Shown piece after piece: positions 28,458 through 37,011 of a DNA stretch of 64,000 nt. The DNA is taken from positions 62,001 to 126,000 of the forward strand of contig NZ_UETD01000008.1 in assembly GCF_900116855.1 (NCBI RefSeq), given 5' to 3'. A program made the position numbers and the translations under genes. The stretch comes from Ruminococcus flavefaciens (GTDB taxonomy: Bacteria; Bacillota; Clostridia; Oscillospirales; Ruminococcaceae). Below the pieces are notes generated by a model that saw only the letters and a list, made by a program, of their open reading frames with translations, was not told the DNA's origin and searched no databases. The first letter of the stretch is position 1. Each line of letters opens with the position of its first letter.

Positions 28458-28488
28458 AATATTAAGCCCTGATTAAGGGCTTAATATT
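28458..28488 (-). terminator. Attenuator-like hairpin between Mrr and GTPase genes
   Basis: Thirteen-bp arms AATATTAAGCCCT/AGGGCTTAATATT with a five-base loop, followed on the minus strand by TTTAAAG. It lies between the endonuclease stop and the GTPase ribosome site, so it could reduce downstream expression or end the Mrr transcript. Confidence 0.6.
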
Positions 28489-28502
28489 CTCTGATATCCT
28501 GA

Positions 28503-30173
28503 TCACTGCTTTTCTTTAAGAGCTTTTTTGGCTTCATTAATATCAATTCTGACATTGTACCCATGTTTTTCCATAAGGTATAATAAATTTGCACCGTTCA
28601 TAAGAGTCAACGGCTTATCTTTAGCAAATTCGTAAGCATCATTACCGTAATGAGAAGTGGTAACCAATATTCCTTTAATAGCGCCTTCATTTACAACTGT
28701 GCCATAGAGGTCTCTTACAGCAGCAACTCCGACAACATTTGTATATCTTTTGGCTTGAATAACGATCTTTCCACCTCTTATCGGATCAGGATCAAATGCG
28801 ACTGCATCGACACCGCCATCCCGGCTTGCCTGAGTTATTTTAACTTCTCCGCCCGTAGCATTGAACTCCTTTTCAAACAATTCACGGATAAGATTTTCAA
28901 AATCCTGCCATGGCATTGTCGCTATATTATCGCCTTCATCAAGATGATCAGCCACTTCATAGGAATCGATAAAGCGTTTGTCCTCTTTATTCATTTCCAC
29001 AATTGGAGCAACCGGAGTAAGGTTAACAAGTGTTGCTGCAGAAACACCTTTCGAGCTCTTGAACCATGCTTTTGGATCTATTGTTTCAAGATTCAGCTTA
29101 CAAAAATCTTCTTTCTTAGATGAAACCGATAGTATGCATGGTTCGATTGCGTTTCCGGTTGATTTATCAATTGTCCTAACTCGACCATTTAACACAACTG
29201 ATTCAATACTAAGGTCACAAATTGAAAGATTGAAGCAGTAATTCAAGGTTTGCATAACGATCTGGTACACAACACTGTCATATTTCTTTTTCATATAAGC
29301 TTCAGGATAAAAAGATTCCTTGATTTCCTGCTTTGACTTTACATACGTAACCGCTTTTTTATTGGGAATATCCTCCTGAACAGGCAGGAACATTTCAACT
29401 ATCAACTGATGTTCATCCGGGAAATACTGAACATCTACATCCTTATCATAATCAAACGGATACTTTATATCATTTAGGATCAACGAAAACAAGCCTTCAA
29501 TAGCTTGATTATCGCCGTTTTTAACCGTTTCCTCGAATTCGTCAATTGATCTGTTATTCTCATCCTGATTATCATAGAAAGCCTTTTTGTCACTTTCCCA
29601 TTTGTTAACCGCGCTTTCGTAATTACCCCTAAGATTATTATTTGATATATCTATCTGTCTGACTTCTTCCTCCCACTTCATATGATCCTTAATAAATACA
29701 TTATTATTCTCCTGATTGAACGCATCAAGCTTGCTCTTGGATAGTTTAGCAAGCAGCGGCGGCTTCGGATTATATATAAGATCAGTACGCAGCGGTTCTC
29801 TGGGATACTGCCCATATATAGGCGGCTTAGGCTTTGCTGCAGTAAATTTTGTATGATCCTTTAACGAATCAAAATCGAACTGCACACTGTTTAATGAATC
29901 AACAAGGATCCTGTCCAGTTTTGCCTGAATATCATTAGCCTCATCAGTCATTTCTTCAGCATATTTTAAACCATATTCGTTAACCTGGATTTTTTGTTGA
30001 CGGATCTCCTGCTTTTTCATTTGTTCCTGTTTTCTTTTCCACTGCTCATTCCATTGTGCTCTTAATGCATTAGCTTTCTGCTCTGCTTCCCAGCGCGTAC
30101 TTCCTTTAACTATTCTATATTTGTTTAACCCACTATGTGAGACTTCTATTTGATATAGATTATTATATGTCAT
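28503..30173 (-). CDS. Mrr-type restriction endonuclease with long N-terminal region
   Basis: A 556-residue protein. The ATG at 30173 follows GGAGG; the 15 codons above it lack a ribosome site. The Mrr_cat domain fills about the last 130 residues: MPWQDFENLIRELFEKEF, then SRDGGVDAVAFD (catalytic Asp near 451) and IVIQAKRYTN (Gln-x-Lys near 470), then GILVTTSHYGNDAYEFA. Mrr enzymes cut modified or foreign DNA. The N-terminal 200 residues are polar and coiled-coil-like (EQWKRKQEQMKKQEIRQQK) and include a proline-rich part (KPKPPIYGQYPREP). The middle part is unassigned. It is the first gene after the strong promoter at 30278-30306 and may lead the GTPase-HerA operon. Confidence 0.85.
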   Translation of the reverse strand: MTYNNLYQIEVSHSGLNKYRIVKGSTRWEAEQKANALRAQWNEQWKRKQEQMKKQEIRQQKIQVNEYGLKYAEEMTDEANDIQAKLDRILVDSLNSVQFDFDSLKDHTKFTAAKPKPPIYGQYPREPLRTDLIYNPKPPLLAKLSKSKLDAFNQENNNVFIKDHMKWEEEVRQIDISNNNLRGNYESAVNKWESDKKAFYDNQDENNRSIDEFEETVKNGDNQAIEGLFSLILNDIKYPFDYDKDVDVQYFPDEHQLIVEMFLPVQEDIPNKKAVTYVKSKQEIKESFYPEAYMKKKYDSVVYQIVMQTLNYCFNLSICDLSIESVVLNGRVRTIDKSTGNAIEPCILSVSSKKEDFCKLNLETIDPKAWFKSSKGVSAATLVNLTPVAPIVEMNKEDKRFIDSYEVADHLDEGDNIATMPWQDFENLIRELFEKEFNATGGEVKITQASRDGGVDAVAFDPDPIRGGKIVIQAKRYTNVVGVAAVRDLYGTVVNEGAIKGILVTTSHYGNDAYEFAKDKPLTLMNGANLLYLMEKHGYNVRIDINEAKKALKEKQ

Positions 30174-30277
30174 TGTTAACCTCCGATTTCTGGATATGAA
30201 CGATAACTTTTTTACCACATGACATCTATGTACTAGCTTTGTCGCCGCGTATACCTTGTGGCGTATTCGATAAAATA

Positions 30278-30306
30278 ATTATACATCATTTTGCATTTTG
30301 TGTCAA
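30278..30306 (-). promoter_or_regulatory. Consensus sigma-A promoter for the Mrr-GTPase-HerA block
   Basis: On the minus strand TTGACA (30301-30306) and TATAAT (30278-30283) are both perfect and 17 bases apart. The leader to the Mrr start is about 100 bases. Confidence 0.85.
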
Positions 30307-30603
30307 TAATTACAAAACAACGACATTCGCACGTAAGAAAAATTTATATTTCGTTAACATTATTCCGACTATTTGTTCATTTTCAAAAGCAGTTTTTGAT
30401 AAGAGTAGTGTTTAATTCAAATCAATATATTCAAAAAAGCACTGCTCGATGGCAGCAAAAACCTTAGCATCAAACCTTCGATTCTTATCCCCATCATTTC
30501 GCTTCCAGTAAATAAAAAGAATCAATCAAGATACTCCATCGCACTCAAAATATATGAACCTTGCAAGTGCTGTAATCCATAAAGAAAATTGAAGAATAAA
30601 AAA
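30307..30603. other. Intergenic DNA with a possible gene remnant
   Basis: No intact gene is seen. On the minus strand a short frame ending at 30412 reads YWKRNDGDKNRRFDAKVF then AAIEQCFFEYIDLN before a stop. It has no start codon and could be the end of a lost gene. Confidence 0.3.
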
Positions 30604-30626
30604 TAGCCGCTTTTTATATGCGGCTA
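30604..30626 (-). terminator. Terminator of the ten-gene operon
   Basis: Arms TAGCCGC/GCGGCTA with a nine-base loop are followed by a T-rich tract on the minus strand, eight bases after the last stop codon at 30634. It closes the operon that starts near 39.4 kb. Confidence 0.75.
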
Positions 30627-30633
30627 TCTGTCA

Positions 30634-31056
30634 TTAGTCATATTCAGGATCAAACAAAATAGAACGCAAATGAATAAAGAAATGCGCTACCCACCATTCA
30701 TCGTCTTCTTTTACTCCGTATTCATTTATCATAAGCTCATGTACTTCAGCAGGTGCACGGAATATACCGTTTTCGGTCAGCAAATGATTCAAAAATGTTT
30801 CCTCATCAACAGAATTGCTTATCCTTTCAATAGTCTCCATAACACTTTCGTCAAGTGGTTCAGGGTCTTCATTCAGCAAACTGCCAATCCTTAATTCCAC
30901 CTCATTATCCTTAGACAATTCAATTTCTAAATCTTTATCAGGATAATTCGTATAATATCGCAAAGTATCAGCAATATCATCAGACAGCTTAAACACGTAT
31001 ATCAAAGTGTGCGGTACATATCCCTTTCTACTGCATACAAATTTAACGTTTTCCAT
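30634..31056 (-). CDS. Unknown acidic protein, last gene of the ten-gene operon
   Basis: A 140-residue protein starting MENVKFVCSRKGYVPHTLIY; AGGAGG lies six bases before the ATG at 31056. The sequence is acidic with YTNYPDKDLEIELSKDNEVE and a C-terminal DDEWWVAHFFIHLRSILFD helix. I do not recognise the family. It follows the 464-residue paralogue by 45 bases and lies before the operon terminator, so it probably belongs to the same pathway. There is no membrane segment, signal peptide or metal motif. Confidence 0.6.
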   Translation of the reverse strand: MENVKFVCSRKGYVPHTLIYVFKLSDDIADTLRYYTNYPDKDLEIELSKDNEVELRIGSLLNEDPEPLDESVMETIERISNSVDEETFLNHLLTENGIFRAPAEVHELMINEYGVKEDDEWWVAHFFIHLRSILFDPEYD

Positions 31057-31101
31057 AAACATCCTCCTCATCTTAACAATATCAGTTATCGTCCATTGTT
31101 T

Positions 31102-32496
31102 TCACTTCTCTGAGTGATTCAGCAGCTTATGCAGTTCTTCATCCCAGTTGTTTCCACTATTTGCAATTTTCCGAAGTTCCGCGTATATCTTTGCCTCATC
31201 CTCGTTCCGAGTCTTGATCCACTTGCTTACTTCATCGAGTATTCTTTCATTCGCTGTAAGTTCGCTCTCAATCCGTTTAAGTTTGTAGAATGGTGAAAAT
31301 GACTCCAATCCGTCGCAAATGCAACATAGCTCATCAAGAATAAGCTTGCTGTCCTGTATCCACAAACAGTATGGTGTGCGAACTCCGTCATCATCCCCAC
31401 CGCTGTCATTTCCTGATACGATCACAACAGCATGACAGACTTCACGGAAAGGACGGCAGTCGATTGTTAAAATATCTCCCGATTTGAATGGTGCAGGAAG
31501 AACGAATGATGTGTGACAAAGCTGTTTAGGAACGTTTCCTTCGGTAAGATCAGCAGGATCATAAGCATTCCAGATATTCCCTTTTTCACTTACAAGATAT
31601 ACGCCTGTTTTGCAGTATTCTCCATTTCTCAGGTCAAAACGTTCTACAATATTCCAGCAATGATCGAACTCATCAGGTTCTTTTTCAGAGTATTTTTCCT
31701 TTATAGTATCGAGGACCTCTGAATATGTGCGATGTATTGTTACACGCTCACTTATATTTCGGATGCCATTCTCGTTGGCACGCATTTTCTCATGGAGCAC
31801 AAACATTGAAACTGGCGATGTACTCAAATCATAAGAACCACAGCCGTCAGAGAACGAGTGAACAAATTTTAGTTTATGCAGAAGCTCTCTTTTCTTCTGG
31901 ATCTCGAGCGGCGCATATATTATGATATCTTCAGGGTGATCAATTCGATTTTTAAGCCATTCTCTGTATTCCTCATTTTTTAACAACAGAAATATCTCAT
32001 AATTCTTTGTAGTTTCACCTATTAACTGTTCAGCCTCTTTTTCTATCTCATCACTTATAGTTCTCAAAGGTATATAATATTCAATTTTATCGTTAAAAAG
32101 GCTGCCTCGCAGATTCCAGTATAAGCGCTCATTGGATCCGTATTCCTCTTCTTCTGCTTTTTTCTGATCATACCCGTATGTTTTAAGCCGCATGACGACA
32201 TCAGTTGTCAGTTCAGTCAATCTTATATTTACTTCAATATGAATATCGAATTCATGAGAATACTCGTTTTCTCTGAAGTATTCTTTCCTTGAAACGCTGT
32301 TGATATTGTCATGGGTTTCATCAAAGATTTTTATGAATCCCAAGTATTTAAGGTCATGATTGATTGCGCCGAAAATATTACCTATTTCGTTCGCGTATTC
32401 AGTCCATCCTATTCTTTCAGTTCCGTCTTCTTCAAAGTAGTATCCGTTCCTGTTTCGCTCGTAGAATACCTCAATTTCTTTTGTGAGCTCTATCAT
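31102..32496 (-). CDS. Unknown protein, long member of the four-paralogue family
   Basis: A 464-residue protein; GGAGGTGAATTG precedes the ATG at 32496. It is clearly related to the next gene upstream (32515-33945). Shared blocks are PEDIIIYAPLEIQKKRELLHKL, VSMFVLHE, RVTIHRTYSEVLDTIKEKYS, EPDEFDHCWNIVERFDL, LVSEKGNIW, then LPAPFKSGDILTIDCRPF. The last block also occurs in the two shorter proteins at 34956 and 36168. The N-terminus (EIEVFYERNRNGYYFEEDGT) and C-terminal helices vary. No catalytic motif is obvious. The repeated PFxxGD element could be a small beta-barrel. Function unknown. Confidence 0.6.
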   Translation of the reverse strand: MIELTKEIEVFYERNRNGYYFEEDGTERIGWTEYANEIGNIFGAINHDLKYLGFIKIFDETHDNINSVSRKEYFRENEYSHEFDIHIEVNIRLTELTTDVVMRLKTYGYDQKKAEEEEYGSNERLYWNLRGSLFNDKIEYYIPLRTISDEIEKEAEQLIGETTKNYEIFLLLKNEEYREWLKNRIDHPEDIIIYAPLEIQKKRELLHKLKFVHSFSDGCGSYDLSTSPVSMFVLHEKMRANENGIRNISERVTIHRTYSEVLDTIKEKYSEKEPDEFDHCWNIVERFDLRNGEYCKTGVYLVSEKGNIWNAYDPADLTEGNVPKQLCHTSFVLPAPFKSGDILTIDCRPFREVCHAVVIVSGNDSGGDDDGVRTPYCLWIQDSKLILDELCCICDGLESFSPFYKLKRIESELTANERILDEVSKWIKTRNEDEAKIYAELRKIANSGNNWDEELHKLLNHSEK

Positions 32497-32514
32497 TCAA
32501 TTCACCTCCGGTTC

Positions 32515-33945
32515 TCATTTCTCTGCTAAAACTTCCCAAAGTTTTTTCTCTGCATCCTCTGGTTTATTTAGTTCTACCACCTTATATATTTCTCCGAGAA
32601 AATCCTCATTATTTCTGATCCTTTTACTGAGTTCTCCAAGAATTTTTTCGTCTTCAGAAAGCTCTCCTTCATAAAGCTCCATACTAAAAAACGGAGAGAT
32701 ACCAAAGAAATCAAATTCAAAAAATTCACACCAATTCAGTTCCACTCCTTCTCGTGTTTTACGCAGACAATATGGCGAGGAATTGTACTCGCCTTCGCTT
32801 TCCTCTATTATTAATACATGATAAGGTTCATTAAATGGGCGTCGATCTATCGCAACTATGTCACCGGACTTATATGGCGCAGGCAGGTCAAGCCCTACAA
32901 ATCTTACAGAAGCCGGTCGTGAATGACCATACCAATCAAAAGTGACATTCTTGCATTTAACGTGCCATATATTGCCCTTTTCGCTAACAAGGAACTTAGC
33001 AACCTGGGCATAATTTCCGTCTTTAAGGTCGTATCGGTCTACTATATTCCAGCGATCAGCAAATTCATCTGGTTCTTCACCGTGGTACTTCTCAGCGATA
33101 GCATCTCTGACCTGTTGGAAGGTACGATGAGTCGTTATCCGGTTTTTAACTGGTTTATCCTTCTCATTTACACGATGATATTCGTTCAGAACATAAGCTG
33201 ATACAGGTGAATTTTCCGAGATAAGTTTAAGTGCCGTTTCGTACTGGATCAAAGCCTCAAAGGTAAGATCAGGTGCTCTGTGTTTTTTTCTCCTTTCATC
33301 ATTTTCTATATCTTTGAGAAGCTTCACCTTTTCACTTATATCTATCGGGGCACTAATTATAATATCATCATGATCTATATACCATCCCTTAAGTTCCATG
33401 AGCCATTTTCGGTAGGTTTCATTTTTTATGAAGTACAATGACTCTTTATTTCTGAATTCAATCAGCATTTTCTCAGCAGAATGTTCAATATGATCCAAGA
33501 AATCATCAAGTTCATAATCGTATGAAAGTTTACTGTCACATAAACCGCAGTTGAATCTCCGCACAGTGTTTCCTCTATGCTTTAAGGCCGCCTCTTTTTC
33601 ATCATATCCAAGCTCCATAAGACGCTTTTTCGACGTATCATCTAGAATACTGATTTTTATCTGCACTTCCAATACAGCCTTTAGTTCATCAGTTATCTCG
33701 CTTTCGAGCATAAAAGAATTCACATTAGTTTTTCCGGGGGTAAAACAATAATCACTGTGTATACTCCGAAAGACATCAGTATCTATAATACCTGATAAAC
33801 CCATTACAAAAATATCTAAATCATTTCTGTCATATTCATTGAGATCATATTTGCCGTCATTATTAGCATTATAAAAAAGCTCGATCTCTATTTTCTTCTT
33901 TTCAATTTGTATTGCGGTATCGTACTTTTCGTTTAATTCCATCAT
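32515..33945 (-). CDS. Unknown protein, second long member of the four-paralogue family
   Basis: A 476-residue protein; AAAGGAGAA lies just upstream, within the end of the hydrolase gene (gap of two bases). It mirrors the protein at 31102-32496 along its length: DHDDIIISAPIDISEKVKLL, SPVSAYVLNEYHRV, NRITTHRTFQQVRDAIAEKY, EEPDEFADRWNIVDRYDL, LVSEKGNIWHV and LPAPYKSGDIVAIDRRPF. A CGLCDSKL pair of cysteines near residue 135 is absent from its paralogue. It may have arisen by tandem duplication within the operon followed by divergence. Function unknown; keeping both copies suggests distinct roles or a hetero-complex. Confidence 0.6.
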   Translation of the reverse strand: MMELNEKYDTAIQIEKKKIEIELFYNANNDGKYDLNEYDRNDLDIFVMGLSGIIDTDVFRSIHSDYCFTPGKTNVNSFMLESEITDELKAVLEVQIKISILDDTSKKRLMELGYDEKEAALKHRGNTVRRFNCGLCDSKLSYDYELDDFLDHIEHSAEKMLIEFRNKESLYFIKNETYRKWLMELKGWYIDHDDIIISAPIDISEKVKLLKDIENDERRKKHRAPDLTFEALIQYETALKLISENSPVSAYVLNEYHRVNEKDKPVKNRITTHRTFQQVRDAIAEKYHGEEPDEFADRWNIVDRYDLKDGNYAQVAKFLVSEKGNIWHVKCKNVTFDWYGHSRPASVRFVGLDLPAPYKSGDIVAIDRRPFNEPYHVLIIEESEGEYNSSPYCLRKTREGVELNWCEFFEFDFFGISPFFSMELYEGELSEDEKILGELSKRIRNNEDFLGEIYKVVELNKPEDAEKKLWEVLAEK

Positions 33946-33947
33946 AA

Positions 33948-34487
33948 TTATTCTCCTTTCCCTTCATACTCATTCAGATTTTTCAGTATCTCAAACAGCT
34001 CCTCTTTCAGATTTTTGATATTGCTGTGCGTTCCTTCTACCTGCCTGATATTCGGAGTTATAGCTTTGCACTTTTCAAAGTTTCCGGGGATAATAGTATC
34101 ATTATCACTTATCAGGATATACGCCTTACTGTAAAAGCTGATATCTGAATTCTTCTTGTATTCTTCGAGAATGACCCTGCTCAGTTCGGAATTGACAATA
34201 ACTCCTGTTTCAGCTGGAAAGAAACAGGGATTTGTAAGAATACACGGAATACCAAAGCTGACCGCAAGAGGAAGTGCATAAAATCCGCCGAGACTCTGAC
34301 CGATCACAATGTTAATATGCTCATCTTCAATTTTTTTTGCAAGCTTTGCAAGCAACTCCTGAGGGCGTTCGTTCATAAAATCAAGAGACGGTGAAACTAT
34401 ATCTTCCTTTGGCATAAGCTTACACAGTGCACTATATGTACGATTATCTGATTTTCCCATAAAGCCGTGTAAATTAAGTATCCTCAT
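33948..34487 (-). CDS. Small alpha/beta hydrolase (YqiA/UPF0227-like esterase)
   Basis: A 179-residue protein. The ATG at 34487 (MRILNLHGFMGKSDNRTYSA) follows GGAGCTT and overlaps the phosphatase gene by 14 bases. It has the compact hydrolase triad: nucleophile Ser65 in IGQSLGGF, acid in ISDNDTIIP (128 or 130) and His154 in EGTHSN, with the oxyanion-type LHGFMG at the N-terminus. YqiA-type proteins are small cytosolic esterases of unclear substrate. In this operon it sits with a CX5R phosphatase and a SLOG-like protein, which hints at processing of a small signal or a modified protein, but no substrate can be named. Confidence 0.8.
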   Translation of the reverse strand: MRILNLHGFMGKSDNRTYSALCKLMPKEDIVSPSLDFMNERPQELLAKLAKKIEDEHINIVIGQSLGGFYALPLAVSFGIPCILTNPCFFPAETGVIVNSELSRVILEEYKKNSDISFYSKAYILISDNDTIIPGNFEKCKAITPNIRQVEGTHSNIKNLKEELFEILKNLNEYEGKGE

Positions 34488-34941
34488 TTTCAAGCTCCTT
34501 CCATACTCTGTAAAGCATAGCATACACATACTCATTATAGTCCGTCTCATCTGTCGGTGGGATTCCAAGCATTTCACGGGCAAATACTCCGACTGCACGG
34601 GAACGTGAAACACCTGCAAAGCAGTGTATAAGCAGCGTATCAACGTCCTCTGCGTGAGCTTTTATGAATTTAACGATAGCGATAGCCTGCGGAAATGAAA
34701 TAAGTTTCAGTCCATGTTCAGGCTCCTCGATATCATCAAAATAAAGTGTCAGAACGTCCTTGCAGTACTTGTTTTTCTTGAATTCAAAGCCGAAACCGCC
34801 GCCGCAGGTGTCCTGTATGGAGATAGCTGCGTAGGTATCAGTCTTCTCAGGATATTCAGTAACACCGGGCTCACTGAAATGTCTCATTAAATAATGGAGA
34901 GCATTTCGCGCGGAAGTTACCAGTATTCTCGGCTTTTTCAT
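34474..34941 (-). CDS. Dual-specificity/tyrosine phosphatase-like protein
   Basis: A 155-residue protein. The ATG at 34941 (MKKPRILVTSARNALHYL) follows AAGGAG. The P-loop HCFAGVSRSRAV (Cys107 to Arg113, CX5R) is complete and is followed by the usual helix. A candidate general acid lies in FDDIEEPEHG (about 68-77). This is the core of a small dual-specificity phosphatase, which removes phosphate from protein Tyr/Ser/Thr or from small phosphorylated molecules. The stop overlaps the hydrolase start by 14 bases, so the two are translationally coupled. Substrate unknown. Confidence 0.8.
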   Translation of the reverse strand: MKKPRILVTSARNALHYLMRHFSEPGVTEYPEKTDTYAAISIQDTCGGGFGFEFKKNKYCKDVLTLYFDDIEEPEHGLKLISFPQAIAIVKFIKAHAEDVDTLLIHCFAGVSRSRAVGVFAREMLGIPPTDETDYNEYVYAMLYRVWKELENEDT

Positions 34942-34955
34942 GATGAGTGCTCCTT

Positions 34956-35834
34956 TCACTTTATCAGAGAATCAATATCTCTGTTGCTGTACATTTCGAC
35001 AAAGTCAACAATTCGTATTTCTCCTTTAAAAAGACGGCTTATAGCTATAAGCGGTCTGTATTTCTCTGGGAGTTCTTCTTCGGAACATATCTCGGCTTTT
35101 AGCAGAGGAATATGCTCATGAACGAATGAACCTCCGCACGAATGCATTTTATCTTCATAATATCCAAGACAAAACAGACACATATCTATGTCATCGCTAT
35201 GAATCATATACGGCGGAAGTGTTTCATGTCTTATTACATCAGCTACAACTGCATAGTCATCGCCGCATCTCACTATATCGCCTTTTTCATATAAATGAGG
35301 CAGCTCTGCATAAGCATTCTCTATTTGCAGTTCTTCCTCTGCACGTCCTAATATGAATATGTTCAATATCCCTATTTTTGGATCGAATGTGATAACCTTC
35401 CTGTCATAAAGCGGAATATTCATTTTTTGTTTAATTATCGTAAATGACTCATCATCCGATAGTCTTTTCGTTACATTAAAAACATCATCAAGAGTTGACC
35501 ATGTCGCTCTGTCAATCGCGTATGTTTCAGTTGCTAATACATAAACAGTGTTTTCATCAGCTATTTCTATATCTTTCAGAAGCATTTCTTTATAACTGAT
35601 ATACCCCTTTAAGGCCTCTCGAAAATTGTCAGCGCAGCTATTATATACACCCTTTTTGAATTCTTCGGCTGAGTATGCATCATATCTTTCCTGCAAGGCT
35701 TCAAGCTTATCTTCAAGAGTCCTGTTATAGCACTGAGCGATAAGAATACACTCTATAGCGGGCTCAAGCTGCTTTCTGCTCAGGTGTTGGCGGAGTGTTT
35801 TCGATTCAATAAAGTCAAGAACATTATTCTTCAT
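34956..35834 (-). CDS. Unknown protein, short member of the four-paralogue family
   Basis: A 292-residue protein; GGGAGG lies upstream of the ATG at 35834 and the previous stop is one base away. The first 90 residues are helical (ESKTLRQHLSRKQLEPAIEC, LIAQCYNRTLEDKLEALQER) and match the start of the protein at 36168 in pattern (FVISRCYRLSIKEKHSAFCK). Then ENTVYVLATETYAIDRATWS, a beta-rich part, YEKGDIVRCGDDYAVVADV and a Cys/His stretch (CLFCLGYYEDKMHSCGGSF). The C-terminus is helical. The EKGDI segment links it to the longer paralogues. Function unknown. Confidence 0.6.
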   Translation of the reverse strand: MKNNVLDFIESKTLRQHLSRKQLEPAIECILIAQCYNRTLEDKLEALQERYDAYSAEEFKKGVYNSCADNFREALKGYISYKEMLLKDIEIADENTVYVLATETYAIDRATWSTLDDVFNVTKRLSDDESFTIIKQKMNIPLYDRKVITFDPKIGILNIFILGRAEEELQIENAYAELPHLYEKGDIVRCGDDYAVVADVIRHETLPPYMIHSDDIDMCLFCLGYYEDKMHSCGGSFVHEHIPLLKAEICSEEELPEKYRPLIAISRLFKGEIRIVDFVEMYSNRDIDSLIK

Positions 35835-35835
35835 A

Positions 35836-36171
35836 TTATTCCTCCCTATCAAGATAACAGTGATAATGCTCGCTGTGATCGTATTTTATGACAGGCACAT
35901 TATCGAGTTCAAAGGCTTTACATATCTCGGAGACATATTCGCTTCCGATATGCAGGCTCATGTATATAACAGCCTTTCCTTTTGCAGTTATTTCCACACG
36001 TCCTCTCGGATAATAGTCAAATCCGGCTTTACTTCCACAGGGACGTAAATGCTCCCACAGCTTTTTGTGATTATAGGTGTTGCCGGATTTAGCGATACCC
36101 TCACTGATGCTGCCGTCAAAGGGATAGCAATACAGCTTACCGTCAATGAGCCAGAAAACTCCTCTTTTCAT
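35836..36171 (-). CDS. Small unknown protein of the ten-gene operon
   Basis: A 111-residue protein starting MKRGVFWLIDGKLYCYPFDG; its ATG shares ATGA with the stop of the upstream gene. Visible blocks are SGNTYNHKKLWEHLRPCGSK, DYYPRGRVEITAKGKAVIYM and a C-terminal HSEHYHCYLD rich in His. I have a sense of this family being common in Ruminococcus and relatives but cannot name it. It is beta-rich, with no signal or membrane segment. Start-stop overlap on one side and a one-base gap on the other indicate production in fixed ratio with its neighbours. Confidence 0.6.
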   Translation of the reverse strand: MKRGVFWLIDGKLYCYPFDGSISEGIAKSGNTYNHKKLWEHLRPCGSKAGFDYYPRGRVEITAKGKAVIYMSLHIGSEYVSEICKAFELDNVPVIKYDHSEHYHCYLDREE

Positions 36172-36998
36172 TTCTCATGCACCTCTATAAGCTTGCCTCT
36201 GTAATATTCAAGATCCTGATATGCGTGACAGCAATCGTGATAAACTTTACCATCTGGATCGATCCAATAGCCAAATGCGGTCATATCAGAGGAATCGCCG
36301 TACTCTTTTCTGTGTTTTATGTGTTTTTCGTCTTTGTTCCAATGATCTATGAACGTAAGGAGCATCGGAATATTGCTCCATATAGCTGATAAGGCGATGT
36401 CCTTTACAGGCATATACAGCAGATCACCTTTCTCAAACGGAGTCGGAATGAATATCCATATATCCTCCAGAAAGCAGACAGCATCGTTGTATTCTTCGTC
36501 TCTTACATCTATTTCCCCTATTTCGTGCTCCCTATTCAGATAACACTTGACTGTGTTTTGGGTGTCTGTTTCTGCCATACGGATTATTATCAATTCATTT
36601 TCAGCATTATCCTCTGCCGCTTTCTTTGCCCTTTCAAACGTTGAAAACACCTGATCATTTCGGCGTTCATCTTTAGTTTCGGCGTTAAACAGTGAATATG
36701 TATAGACCGTTTTTTCATTTCCGCGGCTGATCTTATCAAGCATTGCAGCTTCAAGCTTTATCTTTTCACTCAGGGAGTGAAAAAGCGAAAGATCATCAAG
36801 TTTGAATGAGAGCTTTTCGGGCAGCTTCATATCAGGCATAGTCTCCATAAGCTTGCAAAAGGCTGAATGTTTCTCCTTTATGCTCAGTCTGTAGCATCTG
36901 CTGATAACAAAGGATGCTTCAATAGAGTTAAACTGATGATCCAGTTTGCGGCAATGAGCCTCTACGTCCTTTGAATTTAGGAAACTGTAAACATCCAT
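36168..36998 (-). CDS. Unknown protein, second short member of the four-paralogue family
   Basis: A 276-residue protein; GGGAGGAGC precedes the ATG at 36998 (MDVYSFLNSKDVEAHCRK). Order of parts: helical N-terminal 90 residues, NEKTVYTYSLFNAETKDERR with a following FSTFERAKKAAEDNA helix, a beta part, then IPTPFEKGDLLYMPVKDIAL and FGYWIDPDGKVYHDCCHAYQ. It pairs with the protein at 34956-35834 and shares PFxKGD with the two long paralogues. The phrase 'VYTYSxFxxETxxER...VFSTFERA' looks like an input or sensor module. Function unknown. It overlaps the next gene by four bases. Confidence 0.6.
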   Translation of the reverse strand: MDVYSFLNSKDVEAHCRKLDHQFNSIEASFVISRCYRLSIKEKHSAFCKLMETMPDMKLPEKLSFKLDDLSLFHSLSEKIKLEAAMLDKISRGNEKTVYTYSLFNAETKDERRNDQVFSTFERAKKAAEDNAENELIIIRMAETDTQNTVKCYLNREHEIGEIDVRDEEYNDAVCFLEDIWIFIPTPFEKGDLLYMPVKDIALSAIWSNIPMLLTFIDHWNKDEKHIKHRKEYGDSSDMTAFGYWIDPDGKVYHDCCHAYQDLEYYRGKLIEVHEK

Positions 36999-37011
36999 AA
37001 CGTGCTCCTCC

